This document shows positions 45,916 to 56,551 of a stretch of 64,000 nucleotides of DNA, one piece after another (position 1 is the first letter of the stretch; each line of letters begins with the position of its first letter). The notes beneath the pieces are model-generated. The model had not been told where the DNA came from and searched no databases. It worked only from the letters and a program-made list of their open reading frames with translations. The DNA is taken from contig OX352772.1 in the NCBI GenBank assembly GCA_947095535.1, positions 122,455,067 through 122,519,066 on the forward strand, read 5' to 3'. The stretch is from Poecilobothrus nobilitatus. Taxonomy: Eukaryota > Arthropoda > Insecta > Diptera > Dolichopodidae. Both the position numbers and the translations under genes were made by a program.

Positions 45916-46166
45916 TTTATTTATTTATTTATATACAGGTACCGTAGTACATAAATGTGCCAGGAAGCTATAACCTCTGTTTCCTGGTAGGAATGTGGGG
46001 TGTACGAGATATTATGTGATATATTAAGTATTTATATATTGCGATATATGAATATATTTTTTTTATATTATAATTATTGTATCCAACCAGGAATCGAACC
46101 CGAGACCTCTCATTCCCTTATGAATGAGAAGCGGTGCGTCAACCACTGCACCAATGGCTGGATAAG
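45916..46166 (-). mobile_element. Complete tRNA-derived SINE, 251 bp, with target duplication
   Basis: Minus strand: tRNA-like head at 46163-46081 (atccagcc, box A tggtgcagtggttgacg, box B gggttcgattcc), AT-rich body, a ttcctaccaggaaacagagg segment and a (taaa)n tail. It is flanked by taaaatgtttta (45904-45915) and taaaacgtttta (46167-46178), a 12 bp duplication with one mismatch. Head 1 at 44.3 kb is clearly related. Confidence 0.8.
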
Positions 46167-46600
46167 TAAAACGTTTTAAAAAATATCAAAATCAATGATA
46201 TTAATTTATTTTGTTTTCTTACGTTTTTATTTTGGGTACCCTTTACTTCAATTTTTATTTTTATTTTTTTTTACACATGCATATATGTATGTATATTAGA
46301 TAAATAACATTGTTTAGTAAACACAAGTGGAAACGTATATTGTTGTACAGCATCAGTTGAAAGAATACACGTGGAAGCTAGTTCTTTGTACATTATCAAA
46401 TACTCTATCCGAAATTTTGTCCATAGTCCATTTTGTCATAAACTCATAAATGCAAATATTACCCCTAAATAGGCAATGAAGAAAATATTTTTAGCAATTT
46501 TCAGAAACAGCTGAAAGAACCGTGCTATAATTATTTATACATATGTATACAATTTTGAATAAAATTTTAATATTTTTATCATTTTTATTTTACTTGTTAC

Positions 46601-46930
46601 AGTAAAACTTGCTTAAGTGCGTTTTGAATAAGTACCTTTTTTCGTTCTAGAAACCAGAAATATTGACATTTTAAAATTTTCTGAAAATTGCGTACAAATA
46701 TACTCGCTTAAGTTCTTATCGTTTAAGTACCTAAACATCTTACCACTCTGTTTTTCAAAGCACATTATTAAATTTTTTGATTAAAATTTTATTTTTAAGT
46801 GCCTCAAGAGACACCTACTTTTGATACCGAAAAAATATTAAATTTTTTAATAAAATTTTACTTTTAAGTGACTCAAGAGACATCTACTTTTGATACCGAA
46901 AAAACAATAAATTTTTGAAAAATATCTTTC
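46601..46930. repeat. 69 bp tandem pair in a possible pogo/Tigger-like remnant
   Basis: ctcaagagacacctactttt and ctcaagagacatctactttt start at 46803 and 46872. Just upstream acagtaaaacttgcttaagt resembles a Tigger-like terminal repeat, but no partner end was found, so the family call is weak. Confidence 0.4.
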
Positions 46931-46954
46931 TCCGTCTATTCCCAATAGCAGATA

Positions 46955-47095
46955 TATCAACATATATATGTATGTATGTATGTACATATGTACTTATTAA
47001 ATTTTAAAATAAAATATGTACATATTATGTACTTAATCACAATGTATTATGTACTTGTTTACAATTTCAATATGTATGTACATATGTATGTATAT
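46955..47095. repeat. tatgtatgtacata microsatellites
   Basis: Alternating atgtatgtatgtacatatgt stretches, common in fly intergenic DNA. Confidence 0.7.
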
Positions 47096-47121
47096 TTTGT
47101 GGTCAGGTGATAAATAGAACT

Positions 47122-47212
47122 ACTTATACAAGTAACATCACAATGAAATTTTAAATTATTAAAATTAAAAAATTACTACAAGTAACATCACAATGAAATT
47201 TTTAAATTATCA
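47122..47212. repeat. 53 bp tandem duplication
   Basis: acaagtaacatcacaatgaa followed by attttaaattat occurs twice, starting about 53 bp apart. Confidence 0.7.
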
Positions 47213-47520
47213 AAGGGTTATATTTTCTTTACGAATTCTATAGCTTTCCTTTTGAATATTCTACGCTTCTACTATCTCTTGTTTTTCCACAATATGTATG
47301 TTGAAGATTTTGATTTTTTTCCCTAAGAGAGGTGGGAATTTTCCAAAGACACCAAGAATTTCTCCGTGATAGTGTCAGATTCTTAATGATTAAACCCACC
47401 TCCCCCTTTAACCAATATAATGGGATGAAATCCTTACCTGCTAATGCAGTATATTGGCCAGAGAGTAGGGATATTAAAGGATAGGAAATAGGATGCAGAA
47501 ATATTGAATTGGGATCAGCC

Positions 47521-47792
47521 TATTATTATTATTATTTATTTTGCTAACTATAACCTATATACTACATCCAGGGCCATCAGTGGATTACAACGCGCACAAT
47601 TATTTAACACCTTCCTGCATAACCAAAGTTGGCTCCACTTATAAAATACACATTAAGATAACATAAGATAACACATTAACGATAAGAAATTACTACATAT
47701 TTTTTTTTTTTATATGACCTGACCGAGGTCATTGAATCCAACACCCTCCGATTGATAGGCTGGCGACTTAACCACTACGCCATAAGTCAGAT
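47521..47792 (-). mobile_element. tRNA-headed SINE-like element, second family
   Basis: Minus-strand head (atctgacttatggcgtagtg, gttaagtcgcca D-arm-like, weak B box ttggattcaatg) at 47792-47715, an AT-rich body, a segment with gttatgcaggaaggtg, and an (aat)n tail ending at 47521. The target duplication is not convincing. Its head differs from the 44.3/46.1 kb family. Confidence 0.55.
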
Positions 47793-49195
47793 AATTGCAG
47801 CTGGCACTAAATTCTTGTGATGTTGAGTTCTGTTGATTGGTATATTGAGCAGATCTTTACTTCTCATTGTTCTGTTGGATAACTGATGCTGGTTTTCTAA
47901 CTTCATATTATTTTTCGTTTTTTTATTGATCGCTATGTAGCCTTATCTAATTAATATTATGATTTCGTCAATTTTATTAATTTCAGTTTCTGCGAACATA
48001 CTCGTTCCATTCTATTCTCGCCTCTCGGCTGTAATTTAACAAGCTTTTAACCGATTTTGTTAATAATTTCGGGCCTCTGCACAAGACCAATTTATTATGT
48101 TATATAATATAAACTTATACTCTATATGTATGTCAAATAACGTGAGCATTTATTATCATTCTGGCTATGTTTGAAGGCAGTATAATATTAGATCTTCCGA
48201 TCATTCCAACCAGAGGGATGACTTTTCCCTATATTGGTTCGACGTGAGATTAACACTGCAGTTTCTGGTCACATATAATTACTAGGTGTTTCACCATCTT
48301 CACCTTTTTGTTGCATACTTCGTTTGTTTTGATTACCATTGGTTGAACCAAGACCACCTATATCCTGACACATACAGGTGATTAGTATAGAGATGGCCTT
48401 GGTTGAACCAAGAGATGGTTTACGTTTCGTTTCCATTAATTAAACAGTTTTATTTACGTACATAGCCATAACCTACATTAATTTTTAGAAGGCCTGGACA
48501 TCGAAATACTTAAATGTGTTTGTGCAAATTGTAAATGTATTGTGGGAAAAAGCTTCGAAAAAGGACATTTCATAAAGATTTTTTTGTTCTTTACTGTTTT
48601 TGTTTTTTTTTTCAGAAAAATGCACATTTTTAACAATTTCCTTTTCGAGCTTTCTAATAGATTACTGCAAATTTGGTAAATATATTTTAATTCAAAGTAA
48701 GTTTTTATATTTTTAATTATAATAAAAAATTATAAATGTATTATACCTATAAAAATAAAGTTTGAAGTTATTTCTTTATGTCAATAAAAAAATTAACTTT
48801 CAAATCATATTTTTCAGCAATATTTTGAAGAAAAGAAAAAAAGAAGTACCAGATTCTGGTTAAGCAATTTTCGTTTTTTTTCTATAATCCATAAAAAAAA
48901 AATTATTGTAAATAGAATATTCATGTACTTACATGAAATAGAATAATCTTTTTATGAATGAAATTTTAAATTGCAATACTATTTGAAAAGTATTAGAAAA
49001 ATTAATATTTTATTTTAAATAACTCTAAATTTTAGTAATATTTTATTTTATGTACTGATATTTTTGTAGAGTTAAATTTTTGAATTGAATTATTATTACT
49101 TTAAAAGATTTTATTGTATGAATACCTATTTAAAAAAATTAATTCAATTATTTAGTGCCTAATATTGCCTTTTTTAATAATTTCCTTAAATAAAG
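47793..49195. other. No gene recognised
   Basis: Contains ttggttgaaccaaga twice (about 48340 and 48400). Segment cataacctacattaattttt at about 48467 matches, in inverted orientation, a segment near 60885-60935. The rest is AT-rich. Confidence 0.45.
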
Positions 49196-49438
49196 TGGGT
49201 GGAAAATGTTCAGTTGTTGGATGTAAATCCAATTATAATAATAGCACGATATCTATAGCTACTTTTAAATTTCTGGATAAAGAGCCTTTAAGAAGATTAA
49301 AAGAGCCTTGTACAAATATCAGACTGGCAACCAACAGCCTATAGTTCCATATGTAAATTGCATTTTTCAGAAACGCGTTTTAAATTAAATAATGATAAAA
49401 GTCTAATACCGTTTAATACCAAGTCAAGAAGATAGTAT
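49196..49438 (+). pseudogene. THAP-type zinc-finger domain fragment
   Basis: KCSVVGCKSNYNNSTISIATFKF (C..C), then after one frameshift near 49305 DWQPTAYSSICKLHFSETRF (C..H) and an IPFN that fits the AVPTIF-like end. These are the C2CH ligands of a THAP DNA-binding domain, found in P-type transposases and host regulators. There is no ATG at the start but an acceptor-like aaataaag precedes it, so it may be an exon. The stop falls a few codons inside the adjacent LTR-like repeat. Confidence 0.6.
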
Positions 49439-50036
49439 ATCTTTTATTAAAAATGTTTAAGCTATTTATACAAAAATTATTTACATTAAGTATATTACAA
49501 AATCTATACTTTTACAATTTTATTAATATTGATCCCAAATTCCAATTAAATGTTTCTTTTACAAAATAATGAAAAATACCCAATCGGAATTTTTGTTTGA
49601 ACATAAAAATAATAAATTTCTAAAATATAAATTGAACATGGAATTCTTTTGTATGACACACATATGGTTCATATACTTCTTAGAATTTTGCAATTACTTT
49701 TATGACATAAATTTAAACATAATACTATTTTTTATTTAAACACATTTTTAATACATTTTTATTTTTTGATAATATTCTACTAAAAAAGTTTTATGCACAC
49801 TTACATTTTTTTGTTGAATTGCATTTCGACCATATGGCGTTTGGGATTTACCTTTAGCTGTAAATTTAATTATTATTAGATAATATTAAATAAAATATTT
49901 TGTTTTGAAATTTGATTTTCTCGGTTAAAAGAGGTAAGATAAAAAGTGCAAACGTTTGTTAAATATTTTATGACTTTAAAAACGGATTTTAAGTTAAATG
50001 GAATTTAAGTATTAATTGAGTAGTGTGTTCACTACA
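49424..50036 (-). mobile_element. 3' LTR of the gypsy element, U5 side missing
   Basis: Nearly identical to 59172-59900. On the minus strand it starts tgtagtgaacacactact at 50036, next to aagg. An aataaa-type signal lies near 49450, and homology to the other LTR stops at 49424, about 20-30 bases beyond it, where THAP sequence begins. About 175 bp of U5 present in the right LTR are absent. Confidence 0.75.
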
Positions 50037-50330
50037 CCTTTATCACTACATCAACAAAATTTTTTTTGTTGATTTTACTGTTTTTTTTTTGTTTTGTCAT
50101 TTTTTGTACTTATCTTAAATAGTAAGAATAATATAAACTTTAAAAGAATTGTTACATCTAATTATTTTAAAATTAATATTTATATAAATGAGATTCTTAT
50201 TTTTTTGATTAATTAATGTTTTTACAACTAATTTATTATTTACATAAATTATAAAAAAAACATTATATATATATCATATTATGATATGTTTTTTTTTGGA
50301 AATTGTTTTTATTTTATCTATTAAATTTAT
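50037..50330 (-). other. 3' untranslated region of the gypsy element
   Basis: T/A-rich between integrase stop and LTR; the purine stretch gtagtgataaagg abuts the LTR and may serve as polypurine tract. No envelope gene is present. Confidence 0.5.
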
Positions 50331-51265
50331 TTATTTCTTACTAAAGAGTTTTAATCCATTATTATGAACTTCTCTTAGTTTATTATTAATTTTTATTATT
50401 GAATTCACATTGTTTGTTTTTACAATTTTATAAGGTCCTACATATGGACTAGTTAATTTATTTCTTGTTTCATTTTTAAGTAGAACTAAGTCATTTACTT
50501 TGAATATTATAGGTTTAATTTTTATGTCATGTTTAATTTTTCTATTTTCTTTTGTTAAATTTAGCATATTTTTTGCTTATTCAGCAACGAATTTTAATCT
50601 GGTTTTTAGCTCAAGTACATAGTCATTACGTCTTGTATGGGTACATTTGTGTTTGTATTAAAGTTCGTCGGTAAGTTTGATATTCTTCCGTAAAGTTATT
50701 TGAATGGTGAATAGTTTGCATCTGTACGTGGTGTGGTGTTATAGCAGAATGCAAAATATGGAATTCGTCCCATTGGTAATCTTGTGTGAACGATTACAAA
50801 TATTGGTTTTAAACTCTGTGGTTTCGTTCAATTGAACCCAAGGTTTCGTGATGATACGGAGTAGATTTTAGATGTTTTATGTTAAATGTTTTGCAAATGT
50901 TTACAAAAATTTCATTAATGAATTCAGTACCGCGATCTGTTTTTATGCTCTTGAAATTTCCATACCTTAAAATAATATCTGTAATTAAAGTTTTAGCTAT
51001 TGTTTTAGCTTCTTTTGTTTCAATTGGAATGGCTTCAATATACTTAGTTAATTCGCACTACACAGTTAATACATATCTGTAATTATAACATAATCTTAAA
51101 GGTACTACGGTGTCTATGCTTATTGATTCGAAAGCTGATGATGGTGTGTTTGTTATTGGAAATTTCTCTTTATTATGTTTTATAATTTTATTTTTTGCAC
51201 ATATCTGACAATTATTTATATATTTCTTAACCATTTTGTTTAAATTTTTCCATATATATCGTTAT
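50331..51265 (-). pseudogene. pol: Gypsy integrase: zinc CC, DDE core and C-terminus
   Basis: NCQICAKNK (zinc-binding Cys pair), SIDTV, LITDIILRYGNFKSIKTDRGTEF and HHETLGSIERNHR carry the D, D and E of the catalytic core; the end VNDLVLLKNE...SPYVGPYKIVK is the usual C-terminal fold. Stops interrupt it (after YVLTV and after NHRV), plus frameshifts near 50700-50590. Its N-terminal His part lies beyond the inserted element, at 52742-52860. Confidence 0.8.
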
Positions 51266-51272
51266 TTTATTA

Positions 51273-52741
51273 TACCCGTATGAACTATGTTCAAGGGTAT
51301 AATAAATTTGCCATTACGTTTGTGGCACCTTAAAGGAATTGAGCTAGATATAGTGTCAAAGGTATGGATCGGCTCAGAATCAAATTCTGAGTCGATTAAG
51401 CCATGTACGTCCGTCAGTCCGTCCGCACGATAACTCAAAAAACAAAGGAGCTAGGAGGCTGAAATTTTTTTTACGTCACTTTTGCTAAATTGTTAGTTTT
51501 GCTATTTAAATCCAACATTTTCGGTCAGCGGGTTCGAGTAGCTGCCATACAACTTCTCCGTTTAAATGAGAATAACTCAGTGTCTATTGAAGCTAGGAAC
51601 CTGAAATTTAGTAAAGAGGTGTCGAGTTATAGGCCAACAACTTTTGTAAAATTTGGTTGGTCTAGAGCAGCCGGTTCAGGCTTCTTGTACCTCTTGGAAC
51701 TTAATGAAGCTAAGCGTCTGAAATCTTGCAAATGATAATCAAGTTTTATGGCAACAACTTTTGCAAAATTTGGTTGTGCTGGTGCAACAGGTTCGGGTAG
51801 CTGCCATACAACTTCTCTTTTTAAATGAAAATAACTCAGTCTCCGTCCGCACCAAAACTCAAAAAATAAAGGAACTAGGAGGCTGAAATTTTTTTTACGT
51901 CACTTTTGCAAAATTGTTAGTTTTGCTATTTAACTCCAGCATTTTCGGCCGCCGGGTTCGAGTAGTTGCCATACAACTTCTTTTTTTAAATGGAAATAAC
52001 CCAGTGTCTATTCAATCTAGGTATCTGAAATTTTACGGATGATGATCAAGTTTTATGGCAACAAATTCTATAAAATTTGGTTGTCTTGGTGCGGCGGGTT
52101 CGGGTAGCTGCCATACAGCTTCTCTTTTTAAATGAAAATAACTCAGTGTCCATCCGCACGATAACTCAAAAAATAAAGGAGCTAGGAGGCTGACATTTTT
52201 TTTACGTCACTTTTACACAATTGTTAGTTTTGCTATTTAACTCCAGCATTTTCGGCCACCGGGTTCGAGTAGCTGCCATACAACTTCTTTCTTTAAATGG
52301 AAATAACCCAGTGTCTATTCAATCTAGGTATCTGAAATTTTGCAAATGATGATCCAGTTTTATGGCAACAACTTCTGTAAAATTTGGTTGTGATGATATG
52401 ACAGGTTCGGATAGTTGCCATACAACTTCACTTTTTAAATGAAAATAACTCAGTATCTATTGAAGCTAGCTATCTGAAATTTAGTGAAAAAGTGTCGAGT
52501 TGCATGCCAAAAACTTTTGTAAAATTTGATTGTTCTAAAGCAGCCGGTTCAGGCTTCTTGCATTTCTTGGAACTTAATTTCTTGGAACAACTCCACAATT
52601 TACATAAACATATCTCTGTAGTTCGGTACTAAAACATCTGAATGTTTTTAAAAGATGTTCAAGTTTTATGGAAACAGGATATATTACGTTCATACGGGTA
52701 TCCCAGAGTTGACACAGTCTACTCTACTGCACTCTTCCTCG
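51273..52741 (+). mobile_element. Dispersed non-autonomous element inside integrase
   Basis: Starts tacccgtatgaac with a hairpin partner gttcaagggta, then gtgtcaaaggtatggatcgg and gtccgtcagtccgtccg, and ends catacgggtatcccagag, agagt..actct hairpin, cttcctcg. It is flanked on both sides by ttttatta. It separates the two halves of the integrase zinc finger (YHDTQQEGH and RYIWKNLNKM). Same superfamily as 5.4-7.1 and 56.5-58.1 kb. Confidence 0.75.
51450..52560. repeat. Internal tandem modules of the dispersed element
   Basis: ctaggaggctga recurs at 51451, 51875 and 52182, and gggttcgagtagctgccat-like words repeat at shorter intervals, so the interior is 2-3 copies of a 307-424 bp module built from smaller ones. 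Confidence 0.65.
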
Positions 52742-54751
52742 TTTTATTAATGGTTTTCTGTATTCCCATGTGACCTTCTTGTTGAGTGTCATGGTATTCT
52801 TTAATGATTTTATTTTTGGATTTATTATCGGCAATATTTTTTGGGGGGGTATATATTAAAATTTTAAATTTATTCATTTTCATTTTTTATTGATCATTTC
52901 AAATATTATATCATTATCACCAAACGCTAGTTCAATTATTTCATTCTTTTTCATAAATAAGATAACCTTCTCCAAAGTCAAACCTAAGTCGTGATATGGA
53001 TTTTCGCTTTTCTTTACCGGTATTATTATTTCCCCTTTATTATTTATATATATATCTGGCATATAATCATTTTTCACATTATTGCCTCTTCTTTTATTGA
53101 TATCACTAGTGATTTTAAATTTTATTTTATTTATGTTTCTTATTGCAGACAGAGAGTGCATTTGTGATTCATGACGCTTCTGTGTCGATGCGTTTATGTT
53201 GTTATCACTGTCTGATTTCTGTATACGTATAGTTTTGCTTCTAGTAATGATGTTAATTCTATTGCATGGAATCATTTGTTTTAATATGTCAGAGTCGATT
53301 TTTATACGAGATAGTGCGTCGGCATTTGTGTTCATTTTGCCTTGTTTGTATATTATTTTAAAATTATAATCGGCTAATTCTAGTCTTATTCTCGTCATTT
53401 TATATGAAGGATTGTTGTGAGAAAATAGACTAACTACAGGTCTATGATCTGTGACTACTGTAAATTTTGTACCATATACATAGGGTCTGAAATACGTTAT
53501 TGCCCAATGTATGCTTAAAAGTTCTTTTTCAATTATAGGTTTATTCAATTCATGTTTATTCAAGGATCTGCTAGCGTAAGCGATCGGCAAATCGTTACCT
53601 ATTTCTCCTTGAGACAAAACGGCACCTAAAGCAAAATTTGATGTATAGATTATTATTACGAATTCTTCATCGAAATTTGGAAATTTTAGAATTGGTGGAT
53701 GAATTAGCTTTTCTTTCAATGTTGTAAATGCTTTTTCACATTCTGATGTCCATGCGAACGTTGTATTTTTCTTGGATAAATTATTTAGTGGTTTTGTTAT
53801 ATCAGCAAAATTTTTTATGAATCTGCGATAGTAGTTGCAGAATGCTACGAATCTTCTAGTGTCGTCAGCATTTGTAGGTGTTGGGTAGTTTCGTATTATG
53901 TCGTATTTAGATGGATCCGGTTTTATACCGTCTTGAGTTATCAAGTGTCCTAGATATGTTACTTGTGTTTGCAGGAAATTACATTTAGATGGATTTAATT
54001 TCAAATTTGTTTTTCTTAATCTTTCAAAAACTCTTAATAAATTGTTATTATGATGTTTTAAACTACAGCCAAAAATGATTATATCATCTACATAGATAAA
54101 AGCTTCTGAGTCTAGTTCTGCTAATGCTATAGAAAGCATTCTTTGGAAACTGTTTGATGAAATTTTTAGACCAAAAGGTAGTCTTGTGAATTGGTAGTGG
54201 CCTTTGTTGGTTGAAAAAGCTGTCAATGGTTTTAACTCTTCATTTAATTTAATTTGATGAAATGAGTTACTTAAATCTAAAGTGGAAAAATATTTTGCTC
54301 TACCTAAGCTGTCTAAGATGTATTCTAATCGTGTGAGTGGGAACTTGTCGTCTTTGTTTAATTGACAGTAGTCTATAACTAGTCTCCACTTCTTTTCATC
54401 ATTTGTCGATTTTTTGGGTACTATGAGCAATGGTGAATTGTAAGGGTTGTTAGATAGTTCTACTAACTAATTTGTGATTAGTTCTTTTACCTCATGTTGG
54501 ATTTGATCTAATTGTGATTGTGGTAGTCTGTAATTTTTTATATAAACCGGTGTATTGTCTTCTAAAGTAATATTTTGTTTGTAAAAATTATTGTGCGAAA
54601 ATTTATCACCTTTTAGATGAAAGATGTCAGAGTAGTTTTTGCACATTTCTATAATTGAATTTTTGGCTTCTTTGTCTAGATTATTTATGTTTAGTTCGTT
54701 TAGTAGATTTTGTTGTCTATTGTTTTTATTCAGCTTCGTAGTTAAGATCAT
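52742..54751 (-). pseudogene. pol: Gypsy RT-RNase H (mdg1/412-like), nearly intact
   Basis: ATG at 54751; one TAG at 54467-54469 divides an otherwise open ~620-codon region. RT blocks: VPKKS, WRLVIDYCQLN, YFSTLDLSNSFHQIKL, RLPFGL and catalytic YVDDIIIFG; then RNase H (ALGAVLSQ, DHRPVVSLF, NADALSRI) and the linker to integrase (KEYHDTQQEGH near 52790). The QLN-DKFPL spacing is shortened, and the first RNase H Asp (expected in DAS) is missing (YTSNFALG). A frameshift/stop follows at 52880. Confidence 0.85.
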
Positions 54752-55099
54752 ATAATTTTTAAGTGGTTTGGTTTCGAATTTTAAGTTTCAAATTGTTATT
54801 TGATTATTGCAAATATTTAAAATTTTGACGTGAGGTATACCTTTTGCAAGTATTATTGTGTTGGCTATAAATATACCTTTTCCTAGGTCTTTGCTCAATA
54901 TTACACTATCTTCTTCTATTTTAATGTTCAACGGGTGAATCATTTCAGTTCTCGCTGGTACCATTATATTATGGTAATTTGGTATATGGTTTTTGATAGG
55001 CAGGGTAATTTCATTATCTTGAATTTTATTTTTATTTTGAGGTATATATAGTACCTAAGTACGATACGACGTGTTCATTGACGCCAATTATTTTACAAA

Positions 55100-55290
55100 T
55101 ATTGTCTGAGTTTATATATTCTGGGTCGTCTATGAATTTTTCTTTTACTATGGACTATATTACTATTTTATTCTGCTCCGGTATCGATTAAGAAATTTAG
55201 TGGTTTTTTTGTAAGTTTAGTTGTTATGGAGATATAGTTTAATTTTTTATTGTTTATGTAGAATATATTTAGTTTATTCTCATGTTGTCC
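55100..55290 (-). pseudogene. pol: Gypsy aspartic protease remnant
   Basis: FLIDTGAE at 55198-55172 is the active-site loop of a retroviral-type protease; a TAA follows at once and the rest is scrambled down to 54760. Confidence 0.65.
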
Positions 55291-56527
55291 ATTTCATCGG
55301 CGCGGTGTTGTTCTTCGAGGTTCATTTCGTTTCCCTGATTTGTTGTTAGGTGGTTTATATTTCTTTTGTTGTTTCTGTTGTTGTTGTTTCTATTATTATT
55401 GTTTCTGTAATTATTGTTGTTATAGTTTTTGTAATTGTTGTGATTACCATTATTGTTATTATTTCTATAATTATTATAATTGTTTCCATTATTATGATTA
55501 TTCCTATAGTTGTTGTTGTTAAAATTTTGATTTTTGCGGATATGTTTGTTAAAATCATTATTGTTGAAGTGTCTATTATTAAAGGTTCTGTTATTATTGT
55601 AAAAGTTTCTATTATTTCTGTTAAAGTTTCTATTATTATAGTTATTATATTATTATTTCTGTTATTGAAATTGTTTTGATTTCCGTTTTGTAAGAACATC
55701 ACTTTGTTTGTTTTATTTCTGCTAGCATCAAATTCTGTAGCAATTCTTATTGCCGTAGCTAATGTTTTAGGTTGTGCGGCGTGTACGGTTGGTGCTAGTG
55801 TTTCATTAAGTCCATTTTTGAATATTCCATTAGCATATTCATCGTTGAGAGCAGTGATAGTTTCTCTGTTGCTTTCTCCTTGTTGATTAATTTGGACTGC
55901 GTTTAATTCGGCAATTAGTCTTTCTATTCTCTCGACGTATTTATGTAAAGGTTTGTTTGTTTGTACACTCGAGATAAGTTCTGTTTGGATTATGGCTTGG
56001 GAACGCGTGTATAAGTACGCACCATTGAATGCTTTTGTGAACTCAGCTAGTGTTCTTGGTACGTTAATGCCTATCAACCTTTTTTCGGTTTGTCTGTCAG
56101 TTTTGTATTATAGATAAATTGTATTAACTTTTCCTGGTTGTCAGTCTTTGTCCCCTCGTATAGGTATTTTGTCAAATTTAGGAAATTAGAAAGTTTACTT
56201 GTTTCACCATCAAATAATGGTATTATCTTTAACGTCTTGCCCATTTCAAAGTCTATTTTTGTATCTTTATTTAGTTTTAAGTTTAAAAGGTCTATAAATT
56301 CAAAAAATGTTTTTAAAAAGCTTGCCTTTATTTGATTATGTGTTTTCTCAAACAAAACACTAGTTTCTAATTTTTCTAAGAATTTGGCTTTTATGTTTTC
56401 AGCCAAATCTTTCTTTTCTGTTATGAATTTTTGAGTAATTTTATTGTTATTTTTATTTATTAAATCTTTTAGAATATGAATTCTTTCTATATTTTTTGAG
56501 GATTACAATGTATTCTACTCTTGACAT
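55291..56527 (-). pseudogene. gag: Gypsy gag with Asn/Arg-rich tail
   Basis: Probable start ATG at 56527 (MSRVEYIVI), a frameshift near 56490, then helical N-terminus, IPLFDGETSKLSNFLNL (capsid start), a frameshift at about 56075, PRTLAEFTKAFNGAYLYTRSQ, YVERIERLIAELN and KTLATAIRIATEFDASRNKTN. The tail (55680-55300) is a long Asn/Arg-rich run, read in a second frame, with no clear CCHC motif. It is typical of mdg1-type Gag. Confidence 0.75.
55355..55680 (-). repeat. Asn-codon low-complexity tract
   Basis: On the minus strand a run dominated by aat/aac triplets (tta/gtt on the plus strand) encoding the Asn-rich Gag tail. The plus-strand hydrophobic frames here are shadows. Confidence 0.8.
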
Positions 56528-56551
56528 TAAAATATGTGCATAATCTTTATA

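Noticed and set aside
46601..46930. Complete Tigger/pogo element
   Set aside because: One end resembles a Tigger terminal repeat but no second end or TA duplication was found.
49424..50036. Flanking 610 bp repeats as a segmental duplication rather than LTRs
   Set aside because: They start tgtagtg, lie at the correct places relative to integrase stop and primer-binding site, and are in direct orientation; the LTR reading explains all of this.
50037..50330. Envelope gene of an errantivirus after integrase
   Set aside because: Only about 300 bp of T/A-rich DNA without a reading frame separate integrase from the LTR.
55340..55679. Hydrophobic Val/Ile- and Cys/Tyr-rich plus-strand frames resembling membrane proteins
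   Set aside because: Reverse complement of the Asn-codon tract in gag; composition artefact.
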